In this document: positions 44,839 to 53,474 of the stretch, piece after piece
Layout of the letters: every line of letters begins with the position of its first letter
How positions within the stretch are numbered: the first letter of the stretch is position 1
Assembly (NCBI RefSeq): GCF_020194955.2
Contig: NZ_JAFCIY020000019.1
Coordinates: forward strand, 62,001 to 126,000
Reading direction: 5' to 3'
From: Desulfuromonas sp. CSMB_57
GTDB taxonomy: Bacteria; Desulfobacterota; Desulfuromonadia; Desulfuromonadales; Syntrophotaleaceae
Length of the DNA: 64,000 nt
Notes under the pieces: generated by a model
Databases searched by the model: none
What the model was told of the DNA's origin: nothing
Seen by the model: only the letters and a program-made list of their open reading frames with translations
Program-made: the position numbers and the translations under genes

Positions 44839-46266
44839 TCAGGAGGCGGGAAACGCCAGATAAAGAATGGAGTCGCCGCGCCGCAGCAGCAGGCGAACGT
44901 ACCGAGCCTGGTTGACGGCTTCCAGCGCCACTTCAAAGCTGGTCGCATCGGTGATGTCGACATCATTGATGGCCAGCAACAGGTCGCCGCGTCGCACCCC
45001 TGCCGCGGCTGCCATGGATTTGGGCGCCACCGCCGTAACCAGCACCCCGGCACCGGACTCCACCGGCGCCATGGTCAGGCCCAGGGCCTGCCGTTCCTCT
45101 CCCGAAGCGATGGCTGCGCGGGGACCCTTTTTCTCCTGGGCGGCGATGGTGACCGGCAGAGTCAGCCGGCGGTTGTTGCGCAGGACCTCCAGTTGTGACT
45201 GCTCGCCGGCCGGTGCACTGGCGACCAACAGTTGCAAATCGCGCACGTTACGAAGAGCCTTGCCGTTGAAGGACAGCAGGATATCGCCGCGCTGCAGGCC
45301 GGCCCGCGCCGCCGGAGACTCGGGTGCAACCTGGATGACCAGGGCGCCGGTGGCCCGATCCAGGCCGAAGGAGCGGGCCAGATCCGGGGTCAGGTTCTGC
45401 AGGGTGACGCCCAGCCAGCCGCGAATCACTTCGCCCCGCTCAATCAGCTGGTTGGCAATGACCCGGGCCAGGTTGATGGGAATGGCGAAGCCGATGCCCT
45501 GGCCGGCGGCGACGATGGCCGTATTGATGCCGATGACTTCGCCAAAGATATTGAGCAGCGGGCCGCCCGAGTTGCCGGGGTTGATGGAGGCATCGGTCTG
45601 GATGAAGTCCTCGAAATCCTTGATGTTGATGTCATTGCGGCCGGTTGCGGAAATAACACCGACGGTTAGGGTGCGGTCGAGACCGAAGGGGTTGCCGATG
45701 GCCAGGGCCCATTGCCCGACCTTGAGATTGTCGGAATCGCCGAGCACGGTCACCGGCAGCGGATCCTCGCTTTCAATTTTCAGCACCGCCACGTCGGTGC
45801 GCGGATCGGCGCCTACCAGTCGGCCGACATATTCGCGATTGTCGGACAGTTTGACCTTGATCTCCTCGGCGCCCTTGACCACATGTTCGTTGGTCAGGAT
45901 GTAGCCGTCGGTGGTGATGAGGAATCCGGACCCCATGCTCTGGGCGCGGCGTCGAGGTTGGACTTCTTCGGCAAACAGTTCACCGAAGGGGGAGCCGGAC
46001 ATGGGCATGAAGCCGGGTAACTGGCCGCTGCGCGCGGCCTGGATGTGGACCACGGCCGGCGTCACCTTTTCCGAGACCTCGATAAAGGCTTCCTGGGTGG
46101 CCACCAACTCCTTGGCCGGCTTTTCCACCGGTGGCCGCACCCGGGCGTCGCGCACCGAGATGGGGATGCGCGTCTCGGTCTGCCGCTCGCGGCAGCCGCT
46201 CAGCAGCAGGGCCAGGCAGAGCGCCGCGGCCGGCAGGCTGCGGCCAAGATGCGATAGGGGAATCAT
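44839..46266 (-). CDS. degQ: Do-like periplasmic serine protease (DegQ/HtrA), lipoprotein form
   Basis: A 475-residue HtrA protease for periplasmic protein quality control. The signal peptide ends at LLLSGC, a lipobox, so this form should be membrane-anchored rather than soluble. The trypsin-like domain has the triad His in TNEHVV, Asp in RTDVAV and Ser in GNSGGP. Two PDZ domains follow (about residues 285-370 and 385-470, with GLQRGDILLSFNG and GVRRGDLLLAIND). The ATG with GAAGGA upstream is preferred over one nine codons earlier. Gene order degQ, small unknown, rluD, pgeF, HNH suggests one transcript. Confidence 0.94.
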   Translation of the reverse strand: MIPLSHLGRSLPAAALCLALLLSGCRERQTETRIPISVRDARVRPPVEKPAKELVATQEAFIEVSEKVTPAVVHIQAARSGQLPGFMPMSGSPFGELFAEEVQPRRRAQSMGSGFLITTDGYILTNEHVVKGAEEIKVKLSDNREYVGRLVGADPRTDVAVLKIESEDPLPVTVLGDSDNLKVGQWALAIGNPFGLDRTLTVGVISATGRNDINIKDFEDFIQTDASINPGNSGGPLLNIFGEVIGINTAIVAAGQGIGFAIPINLARVIANQLIERGEVIRGWLGVTLQNLTPDLARSFGLDRATGALVIQVAPESPAARAGLQRGDILLSFNGKALRNVRDLQLLVASAPAGEQSQLEVLRNNRRLTLPVTIAAQEKKGPRAAIASGEERQALGLTMAPVESGAGVLVTAVAPKSMAAAAGVRRGDLLLAINDVDITDATSFEVALEAVNQARYVRLLLRRGDSILYLAFPAS

Positions 46267-46500
46267 AGAGCTGCGTCCTTCGTCGATATGCACGGTTCAA
46301 ACCTGGCCATCCAGCAAGCCTGGTGCCGTCAAAAAAAGTAACTATTCAGGGCCTGTAGCGAAGGGTCTGGCGCCCTCCACGCCGAGGTTTGCATGAAACC
46401 ACCCTTGGCGCTTGACGGTCGCCATCCGGGCAGGCCGCCGGACGCGGGCGCCACAAATCAGGCTAAGCCAGCGGAAGAATAGCGGAAATCGGCAGGGCTG

Positions 46501-47253
46501 TCAATCGCCTCCCGGACCCTTCAGTTGCCGGATAAAATGCAGTAGATCACGGTGTCCGCCGCGAAAATCCGCCTCCTTGGCGCGTTGTTCCTGATCGATC
46601 AGGCAGGTGTCCACCAGGTAGGTCAAGATCCCGAGTTGCCCGGCAGCCAGGTCGTAGTGGGTATCGTTGCCCACCATCAGGGTTTTTTCGGGGGTGAGAC
46701 CGAGGTCTTCAAGGATGTCTGCAAAAAACCGGGGATGAGGTTTGCAGAAGCGGCAGGATTCATAGCTGGCCACCAGGTGGAAGGGAAAGCGGTCGATGCC
46801 GGCCCAGCGCAGGCGGGCCTCGATCACCTGCAGGGGAAATACCGGATTGGTGGCCAGGGCGACCTTCATGCCTTGCTGGAAACAGTGCTGCAGGATCTCG
46901 TTGGTTTCCGGAAAGGGCTCGATGAGGGGCTCCAGGACATGCAGGCCGTTGCGGCAGAAATGCTCCAGGCGCCGTCGCAGTTCCGGAGTGGCTATGCCTA
47001 GCTGGCGCGCCACCAATTCCAGGAAAAATTGCTCGTTGGTCTGGTGTTCGTCTTCCACCGACAGCATGGCGTAAGCGGAGCTGACCAACACTTCGGCGAA
47101 CACCATGCGGTCGACCAGATCCTCGAAACAACGGGACAGGCCATCGATGTACCCATCGATATAGGGCTGCATCTGGATGTTCAGCAGGGTCCCATCCAGG
47201 TCGAACAAAATGCCATCAAGGCGCGAGGTGTCGGTTTTGTCGGTCATCTTCAT
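46501..47253 (-). CDS. HAD family hydrolase
   Basis: A 250-residue HAD phosphatase with motif I LFDLDGTLL (residues about 16-24), a large helical cap (about 40-120), motif II ALATNPVFP, Lys in CKPHPRFF and motif IV MVGNDTHYDLAAG. The motif I Asp pair, Lys and motif IV Asp needed for catalysis are present. The substrate is unknown. The 234 bp to the degQ start (46267-46500) show no gene. Confidence 0.88.
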   Translation of the reverse strand: MKMTDKTDTSRLDGILFDLDGTLLNIQMQPYIDGYIDGLSRCFEDLVDRMVFAEVLVSSAYAMLSVEDEHQTNEQFFLELVARQLGIATPELRRRLEHFCRNGLHVLEPLIEPFPETNEILQHCFQQGMKVALATNPVFPLQVIEARLRWAGIDRFPFHLVASYESCRFCKPHPRFFADILEDLGLTPEKTLMVGNDTHYDLAAGQLGILTYLVDTCLIDQEQRAKEADFRGGHRDLLHFIRQLKGPGGD

Positions 47254-47694
47254 TCAAGCTTTCCGGCAGGTAATTACCGGCAACATAGCATATCGGCCCG
47301 GGGGAGGAAAGCTCTGCCTGGTGTGCCACAGACCCTGCCTGGTACTGCTGTTGAAAAAAGATCTGCGTAAAGCGGAGAGAATATTTGGAGTTGCGGTGGA
47401 GGGCTTGGGGGCGTATAGTTTCCTATTTGGTATTTCTGTGAATAGCCTGCCGGAATTGCCCATTCCGGCGTGGAGGTGGGGGCGGCTTGGCTGCGGGTCG
47501 GCCCGTGCAGGCCCGGCCAGGGGGTTGCAGCCAAGGGTTGTGATCTTTTTTGATCCGAGTTTTTATTTTGTCTGCCGTGCTTGGGTTTTGCGGGCTGTTT
47601 TTTCAATCTGTTACGGCTCTTTGGTTGACATTGCTGATTTGTTGTACTAAATGTAAAAGATTACTTTGCTTTGCAAGAACAGGTCTTTAAGTCT
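47254..47694. other. 441-bp divergent intergenic region with hairpins
   Basis: No gene is seen between the HAD gene (minus) and the tetR gene (plus). It contains a hairpin GCCGGAAT-TGCCC-ATTCCGGC at 47451-47471 and a longer-range pair CTTGGCTGC (47486-47494) / GCAGCCAAG (47527-47535). The right part carries the likely tetR promoter. A small RNA or long leader is possible but unproven. Confidence 0.5.
47625..47653 (+). promoter_or_regulatory. Putative sigma-70 promoter of the tetR gene
   Basis: A consensus TTGACA at 47625-47630 is followed after 17 bases by TAAATG, a weak -10 box. GTAA-AAGA-TTAC just downstream is a small palindrome that could be an operator. Confidence 0.4.
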
Positions 47695-48471
47695 ATGGCG
47701 CCAGACCGGATCAGTATGACACAGCGGCGGGAAAGCCTGATTCTGGAGGTGACCCGGGAGTTGTTCGTCCAGCGGGGCTATCTCGGCACCAACATGGACC
47801 TGATTGCCCGGGCCGCGCGCTGCTCGAAGCCGACGGTCTATCGGCATTTCGCTTGCAAGGAAGAGATCGTCCTGGCACTGGCCATCGAGGGTGTGCGCAA
47901 GCGGGTCGAGTTGTTTCGGCGGGCCCTCATGCTGCCGGGTCTGGCGCGCGAGCGGATCATCGGTCTGGCGGTGGCGGATATGCTGTTCGGGGTTCTTTTT
48001 CCGCGTCATTGCAAGATGGAGCGGATTATCGGGGCCGCGTCCATTCGGGAGAAAACTTCCCTGGCACGGCGCCAGGAGTACGACGGCCTGCTGTTTCGGT
48101 GCCTTGAATTGGCGGCTGCGCCGGTGCGCGAAGCCTTGGCGGGTGGCGATCTGGTGTTGTCCGGGGACCGGACCATCGGCTGGGTCACGCACGGTTTCAG
48201 TGCCTTGGCCTATGGGGTGCGGATGCCGGTTTCCGGCCAGGCGCTGGACGAGGCGGCAATGGGCGGAATCATGGCCCGTTTGCAGGATTATTATCACGCG
48301 TTCATGGATGGCCTGGGCTGGCAGCCCCTCAGCGGTCAGTGGGATTACGCGGCAACCATCCGGCGAATTCGCGTTGATCTGTTCGCCGATGAATTCCATC
48401 GGCTGCAGGCCCATGGCGCGGACGCCGGGGTCGTAGCCGACTGGCTCCTGGTTTCAGGCATGGAGGGGTAG
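47695..48471 (+). CDS. TetR family transcriptional regulator
   Basis: A 258-residue repressor-type regulator. The N-terminal helix-turn-helix is typical: ILEVTRELFVQRGYLGTNMDLIARAARCSKPTVYRHFACKEEI (about residues 18-60). The remaining part is an unassigned helical ligand-binding domain, longer than average. Possible starts are a TTG at 47671 and ATGs at 47695 and 47716; I chose 47695, which has AGGT upstream. It lies 76 bp before the squalene-hopene cyclase gene on the same strand and is a candidate regulator of hopanoid synthesis. Confidence 0.85.
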   Translation: MAPDRISMTQRRESLILEVTRELFVQRGYLGTNMDLIARAARCSKPTVYRHFACKEEIVLALAIEGVRKRVELFRRALMLPGLARERIIGLAVADMLFGVLFPRHCKMERIIGAASIREKTSLARRQEYDGLLFRCLELAAAPVREALAGGDLVLSGDRTIGWVTHGFSALAYGVRMPVSGQALDEAAMGGIMARLQDYYHAFMDGLGWQPLSGQWDYAATIRRIRVDLFADEFHRLQAHGADAGVVADWLLVSGMEG

Positions 48472-48547
48472 GCCGACCAAGCGGATGGTTGGTGGAATGC
48501 TATTTATGATGCGGATATTGATGATTGATTGGATACGGGAGGCATAG

Positions 48548-50629
48548 TTGAACGTCATTCGGCAGCTCAAATCGGAAATTTCCACGGCAAGTGGGCTGGA
48601 TGATGGTATTGCGAGCGCCATCGACTGGTTGGCCCGCCATCAGGAAGAGGCGGGTTTCTGGGTCGGCAAGTTGGAATCCAATTCCTGCATTGAAGCAGAA
48701 TGGATTCTGCTCATGCATATCCTGGGCATCAAGGATGATCCCAAGTATTCCGGGGTGTTGCGTGCCATTCTCAATGAGCAGCGGGCCGACGGATCTTGGG
48801 AAGTGTACCACGATGCTCCGGCCGGTGACATCAATGCCACGGTGGAATGCTATGCCGCTTTGCGAGCGGCCGGTTTCAGCCGGGACGATGAGCGGCTGGT
48901 ACGTGCCCGGGAGTGGATTTTCGCCCACGGAGGATTGCGCCAGGTGCGGGTGTTTACCCGCTATTGGCTGGCTTTGATTGGCGAATGGCCGTGGGATGAA
49001 ACACCGGCTCTGGCCCCGGAAATCATCTATCTGCCGGCTTGGTGTCCCCTGAATATCTACGACTTCGCCAGTTGGGCCCGTGCCACTCTGGTCCCCCTGT
49101 GCATCCTCTCGGTACGCCAGCCGGTGCGGGCGCTGCCCGCCGAGCGGCGGCTGGACGAACTGTTCCCGGCCGGTCGCGAAAATGCCGATTACAGCCTTCC
49201 CGAGGTGGAAAAGGGCTTGATGGAGCGGTTTTTCCTGGTGGTGGACTGGCTCCTGAAGCGCTACAACCGTTTGCCGGTTCAGTTTGGGCGGGAAAAAGCC
49301 ATTCATCTGTGTCTTGAGTGGATCCTGCGGCATCAGGACTATGATGGCGGTTGGGGCGGCATCCAGCCTCCCCTTATCTACTCCCTGATGGCGCTGCACG
49401 GCGAAGGCTATGCCTTGGATCACCCGGTGATGGTCAAGGGCCTGGACGCGTTCAATCCGCCCTGGGCTTATGAAAAGAACGGGGGCACCTATCTGCAGTG
49501 CAGCGAATCCCCCATCTGGGACACCCTGTTCACCCTGTTGGCCATGTTCGAGTGTGGCCACACCCTGACCGACCAGCCCATGCTGGGCCCGGCCCTGGAC
49601 TGGGTGCTGAGCAAGCAGATCACCACCTGGGGGGACTGGCAGGTCAAGGTCCGCGGCGTGCCTTCCGGCGGCTGGGCCTTCGAACGGGCCAACACCCGCT
49701 ATCCCGATGTCGATGACACGGCCCTGGCGCTGATTGTGTTGTCCATGGCCCGCGAGCAGGTGGCCGATCCGGGTCCCATCGATGAGGCCATCGGCCGGGC
49801 CGAGGATTGGCTGTTGGGCATGCAGTGCCGCAACGGCGGCTGGGCCGCCTTCGACCGTGACAACTGTAGCGCCATCGTCACCAAGATCCCCTTCTGCGAT
49901 TTCGGCGAGGTTCTGGATCCGCCCAGTGTCGATGTCACGGCGCACGTCATTGAAGCCCTGGCAGCCCGCGGGCGCGGGATGGACGATCCGGCCGTGGCGC
50001 GGGCCCTGGCTTATGTGCGTCGTGAGCAGGAGCCTGAAGGCAGCTGGTTCGGGCGCTGGGGGGTCAATCATATCTATGGCACGGCCGCAGTGCTGCCGGC
50101 CTTGGCCGCTGTCGGTGAAGATATGTCGGCGCCCTATGTGCGGCGAGCCGCCCAATGGCTGGTCGAACACCAGAACGCCGATGGCGGCTGGGGGGAGAGC
50201 TGCGCTTCCTACATGGATGATGCCATGCGGGGACGGGGTGCCAGCACCGCTTCCCAGACCGGTTGGGCGATGATGGCCCTGCTGGCCACGGGCAGCCACG
50301 ACTATGATCCGGCTCTGCGGCGTGGCATGGAATTCCTGCTTGCCCGCCAGTCCGATGGCTCCTGGGCGGAGCCCGAATATACCGGCACCGGCTTTCCCGG
50401 TTACGGCGTCGGCGAGCGGACCAATCTGAAACAGGTCGGGTCCACCCTCGATCAGGGCGCCGAACTGGCCCGCGGATTTATGATCAACTACAATATGTAC
50501 CGGCACTACTTTCCGCTCATCGCCCTCGGCCGGGCTCGGAGCCATTTCGGCTTGGCGCCGCAAGGGCGGACCGAGCCGATTCCGATGGAGCACGCCTGGG
50601 TCAAGGGAGCGGTCGGCGGCGAGTGCTAG
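48548..50629 (+). CDS. shc: Squalene-hopene cyclase
   Basis: A 693-residue membrane-associated cyclase that turns squalene into hopene or hopanol, the base of hopanoid lipids. The catalytic acid motif DVDDTA lies at about residues 386-391. Several QW repeats are visible, such as QDYDGGWGG, QCRNGGWAAF, QNADGGWGE and QSDGSWAE. The C-terminal block GTGFPGYGVGERTNL is also typical. The start is a TTG with GGGAGG seven bases upstream, giving MNVIRQL. No other hopanoid gene is in view. Confidence 0.95.
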   Translation: MNVIRQLKSEISTASGLDDGIASAIDWLARHQEEAGFWVGKLESNSCIEAEWILLMHILGIKDDPKYSGVLRAILNEQRADGSWEVYHDAPAGDINATVECYAALRAAGFSRDDERLVRAREWIFAHGGLRQVRVFTRYWLALIGEWPWDETPALAPEIIYLPAWCPLNIYDFASWARATLVPLCILSVRQPVRALPAERRLDELFPAGRENADYSLPEVEKGLMERFFLVVDWLLKRYNRLPVQFGREKAIHLCLEWILRHQDYDGGWGGIQPPLIYSLMALHGEGYALDHPVMVKGLDAFNPPWAYEKNGGTYLQCSESPIWDTLFTLLAMFECGHTLTDQPMLGPALDWVLSKQITTWGDWQVKVRGVPSGGWAFERANTRYPDVDDTALALIVLSMAREQVADPGPIDEAIGRAEDWLLGMQCRNGGWAAFDRDNCSAIVTKIPFCDFGEVLDPPSVDVTAHVIEALAARGRGMDDPAVARALAYVRREQEPEGSWFGRWGVNHIYGTAAVLPALAAVGEDMSAPYVRRAAQWLVEHQNADGGWGESCASYMDDAMRGRGASTASQTGWAMMALLATGSHDYDPALRRGMEFLLARQSDGSWAEPEYTGTGFPGYGVGERTNLKQVGSTLDQGAELARGFMINYNMYRHYFPLIALGRARSHFGLAPQGRTEPIPMEHAWVKGAVGGEC

Positions 50630-50682
50630 GTCTCATGCCGTGCTTGTCGTTGCCGGGCCGCCGGTGAAGAGAAGGTTTTGGG

Positions 50683-50717
50683 AAAAGCCGTCTGCCAGGG
50701 TGCCGGACGGCTTTTTT
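50683..50717 (+). terminator. Rho-independent terminator after shc
   Basis: An AAAAGCCGTC / GACGGCTTTT stem with a 13-base interior part is followed by more T. It cleanly separates shc from the sigma-54 regulator gene. Confidence 0.85.
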
Positions 50718-50777
50718 CGTGGCAAGGCCAGGCCTTGGGGTCTGCTGGGGCGGGCCGATTATGGGAAAGGATAGGCA

Positions 50778-52238
50778 GTGACGGCAAGGCTGCGCAGCGC
50801 AGATGACTCACATCTTCCGGTTCCCGCTCCGGATTTGTTGGCGATTGAGGATCCGGGTGGGACGTGGCGGGTGCGCAGCGTCTCGCCACGGCTGGCTGAG
50901 GCCTTGGGCCTCGATCCGCTTGCCGCTCGCGGCAGTTTCTTGTCCCGGCTGCTGCCCCGCAGCGTGCCGTCGTTGGTCGAACTGGCGACGGAAGTGGCGC
51001 AGACCGGACAGGCTCTGTCCGATATTCGCACCTATCTGACGGATGGCGCGGCGCTCTGGTCGCTGGAAGTCCGGCCGGCCGGCAGGCAGGAGGACGGGAA
51101 ACGGTTGGTTGCCTTTTTTCTGAACCGGCCTCCTGCCGACGAACAGCTCAGGCCGCGGACCTTGCACGGTCTGGTCGGGGACAGCCCGGCCATGCGCGAG
51201 GTTTTTCGCAAGATTGCCCTCTATGCGCCGTCCCCGGCGGCGGTGGTCGTTACGGGAGAAACCGGAACCGGCAAGGAGTTGGTGGCGCGCGCCCTGCACG
51301 ATCAGAGCCTGCGCAGTGACGGACCCTTCATAGCCGTGAATTGCGCGGCCATTTCCGAAGAATTGCTGGAGTCGGAACTGTTCGGCCACGAACGGGGCGC
51401 CTTCACCGGAGCGGTGCGCAGCCATCATGGACGCTTTGAAAGGGCCGATGGCGGGACCCTGTTCCTGGATGAGATCGGCGACATGCCTTTAGCCACCCAG
51501 GCCAAGTTGCTGCGGGTGCTGGAGGAAGGCGTGGTCGAGCGCCTCGGCAGCGAGCGGGGGGTTCGCGTCGATGTGCGCATCGTGGCGGCCACCAATATTC
51601 CCCTGGAGCAGGCCGTCGGAACGGGGCGGTTTCGGGCCGACCTCTACCACCGTCTGTCGGTGCTGCGCATTCATCTGCCGCCCCTGCGCGAACGGCCCGA
51701 GGATATTCCCCTCCTAATTGAGCATTTCCTGCGGCTTTTCAGTCGCAAATATCAGCGGCGCATTCAGCGTCTGACTCCGGAGGCGGTCGGTCTGCTGCAG
51801 GCTTATCTGTGGCCCGGCAACATTCGTGAGTTGCGCAACGTTCTGGAGCGGGTGTTCATTGAAACCCAGGGCGAGGTCATCGGCAGCCGAGCCTTCCTGG
51901 AATGGGTCCGGGAGCGCCAGGATTTTGTCGGCAGTTCCTGGTCCTCCGAGGAGTCCCAACCCCGTCCGGCAACGGTAGTGCTGCCCTATGATCCGGCCCT
52001 GGCCGGCAGGTCGACACCCATGGATGCCGCCGAATTTTCGCGGCTGTCGGAACCCTTTCCGCCGGACCGCTCGCGACGGGGCCGGACGTCTCCGGTGCGT
52101 CTCGATGTCGCTGCCATCCGCGCCGCCATGCACCGCGCCAACGGCAATCTGACGGAAGCGGCCCGCTATCTCGGGGTGCATCGCGCCACCCTGTACCGCT
52201 ATCTTTCCAAGCTCGGTCTGTCTCGCGCCGATTTCTGA
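50778..52238 (+). CDS. Sigma-54-dependent transcriptional activator (enhancer-binding protein)
   Basis: A 486-residue activator. Residues 1-120 or so form a PAS-like sensory region without a receiver Asp. The AAA+ domain (about 130-360) has Walker A GETGTGKE, the sigma-54 contact loop GAFTGA, and LFLDEIGDM. The C-terminus has a Fis-type helix-turn-helix ([21 protein letters not shown]). It starts at a GTG with AAAGGA upstream. It lies directly before the hsp20 promoter, which has a -24/-12 element and multiple inverted half-sites, so it most likely activates the hsp20-hsp20-clpB genes. Confidence 0.93.
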   Translation: MTARLRSADDSHLPVPAPDLLAIEDPGGTWRVRSVSPRLAEALGLDPLAARGSFLSRLLPRSVPSLVELATEVAQTGQALSDIRTYLTDGAALWSLEVRPAGRQEDGKRLVAFFLNRPPADEQLRPRTLHGLVGDSPAMREVFRKIALYAPSPAAVVVTGETGTGKELVARALHDQSLRSDGPFIAVNCAAISEELLESELFGHERGAFTGAVRSHHGRFERADGGTLFLDEIGDMPLATQAKLLRVLEEGVVERLGSERGVRVDVRIVAATNIPLEQAVGTGRFRADLYHRLSVLRIHLPPLRERPEDIPLLIEHFLRLFSRKYQRRIQRLTPEAVGLLQAYLWPGNIRELRNVLERVFIETQGEVIGSRAFLEWVRERQDFVGSSWSSEESQPRPATVVLPYDPALAGRSTPMDAAEFSRLSEPFPPDRSRRGRTSPVRLDVAAIRAAMHRANGNLTEAARYLGVHRATLYRYLSKLGLSRADF

Positions 52239-52280
52239 AATTTTTCCCCATTTCCCACGTGGATGACTGGCGCCGCGAAT

Positions 52281-52343
52281 GTTGCAAGTGAGTCAACTTG
52301 CAACGTCGCAAACTTGTTTGCGACGCATTTGCGACGTTGCAAG
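52281..52343 (+). promoter_or_regulatory. Cluster of six half-sites, predicted enhancer (UAS)
   Basis: Six copies of GTYGCAAR or its complement lie within 63 bp: GTTGCAAG (52281), CTTGCAAC (52297), GTCGCAAA (52305), TTTGCGAC (52317), TTTGCGAC (52328) and GTTGCAAG (52336). Two form strong palindromes: GTTGCAAGT-N6-ACTTGCAAC, and GTCGCAAAC-TT-GTTTGCGAC, which is perfect. They lie about 70-130 bp upstream of the -24 element. Confidence 0.75.
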
Positions 52344-52412
52344 TTTTTTCAGCGCACCGGCCTTTTTCTGCTAACCTGTTAATACCACAAGAAAAACTTC
52401 TCAAAGCCGAAT

Positions 52413-52429
52413 TTGGCACGAAGGTTGTT
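52413..52429 (+). promoter_or_regulatory. Sigma-54 (-24/-12) promoter of the hsp20 genes
   Basis: TTGGCACG, four bases, then TTGTT. The -24 block matches consensus fully; the -12 block has T in place of C (TTGCW). It lies 60 bp before the first hsp20 ATG. Confidence 0.75.
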
Positions 52430-52488
52430 ATGACAAACAGTCGAAAAGACAAAAACCTCAGTCATCACCACCATTCAAGGAGGAGCAT

Positions 52489-52935
52489 ATGGCCAACTGG
52501 GATCTGTTCAGGGAAATGGATAATCTGCGCCGTGAAATCGATGAAGCGTTTCGTGGTTTTGGCGGGCGCGGCCTGCGGGGCGCCAGGCTGCTGCCGGCTG
52601 CCGGGCTGCGCCGGCAGGTGCGCCTGAACCTCTATGGCGACGCGGATAAACTCTATGTTGAAGCGCTGGTGCCGGGTGTGGCTCCGGAAAAACTGGACGT
52701 GACCGTGGAAGGCAACGTGCTGACCATATCCGGCGAACGCCAGGCCGTGGAAGAGCAGGGCCAGACGTGGCACCGTCGGGAGCGTGAAACAGGTCGCTTC
52801 ATGCGGACCCTGGAATTGCCCGTCGAAGTTGATGCGGATCAGGTCAAGGCCAACTATCGGGACGGCGTGCTCACCGTGACCTTGCCGAAGTCCATGGCGG
52901 CGCGGCCGAAACGCATTAGCATTCAGGCCGAGTAA
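52489..52935 (+). CDS. Small heat-shock protein, Hsp20/alpha-crystallin family (first copy)
   Basis: A 148-residue chaperone that holds unfolding proteins. The short N-terminal arm (WDLFREMDNLRREIDEAFRGF) precedes the alpha-crystallin domain (about 42-140), with VEALVPGVAPEKLDVTVEGNVLTISGER and the conserved GVLTVTLPK motif. It has an AAGGAGGA ribosome site. It is the first gene after the predicted sigma-54 promoter and precedes a second Hsp20 gene by 48 bp. Confidence 0.94.
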   Translation: MANWDLFREMDNLRREIDEAFRGFGGRGLRGARLLPAAGLRRQVRLNLYGDADKLYVEALVPGVAPEKLDVTVEGNVLTISGERQAVEEQGQTWHRRERETGRFMRTLELPVEVDADQVKANYRDGVLTVTLPKSMAARPKRISIQAE

Positions 52936-52983
52936 GGACCGTTCACGCGTCACGTTGCACCAGAACCATAAAGGAGAATGACC

Positions 52984-53388
52984 ATGGCCGAAAAAACCTA
53001 TGTTGCCAACCATAAGAATGAATCGGAAACCACCTCCCGCGAAGAAACCCGGGCTCCGGAACGCTATGCCGTGCCGGCCGTCGATATTCTCGAAGGGGCC
53101 CACGGTCTGACCTTGGTGGCGGATTTGCCGGGGGTCGCCAGGGAGGCCTTGACCATCGATGTGGATCAGGGCGTGCTGACCATCGAAGGGCCTGCCAATG
53201 GGGCGCCGCCGGCGGAGGAAGTGTACCGGGAGTTCAATTGGCCCCATTTCTATCGCCAGTTCCGGATTCCCGAGGGGATTGACGTGGAAAAGGTCAGCGC
53301 CGCTTTCAGCAACGGCGTCCTGACTTTGACCCTGCCCCGCATGGAGGCGGCCAAGCCGCGGCGAATCGAGGTCACTCCGGGGGAATGA
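52984..53388 (+). CDS. Small heat-shock protein, Hsp20/alpha-crystallin family (second copy)
   Basis: A 134-residue Hsp20. It lacks the WD-type N-terminal arm of the first copy and has a hydrophilic, Glu-rich start (NHKNESETTSREETRAPERYAVP). Its alpha-crystallin domain contains LVADLPGVAREALTIDVDQGVLTIEG and FSNGVLTLTLPR. The second of two close ATG codons is chosen because AAGGAGA lies seven bases before it. Paired divergent Hsp20 proteins often form mixed complexes or sort clients differently. Confidence 0.93.
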   Translation: MAEKTYVANHKNESETTSREETRAPERYAVPAVDILEGAHGLTLVADLPGVAREALTIDVDQGVLTIEGPANGAPPAEEVYREFNWPHFYRQFRIPEGIDVEKVSAAFSNGVLTLTLPRMEAAKPRRIEVTPGE

Positions 53389-53474
53389 GGGGCGCGGCGG
53401 GCCTGCCGTGCAGGCCCGCCAGAACCAACGGCCGCGGCTAACCGGGATCTGCCGGGAAGGAGCATCGAACCATT

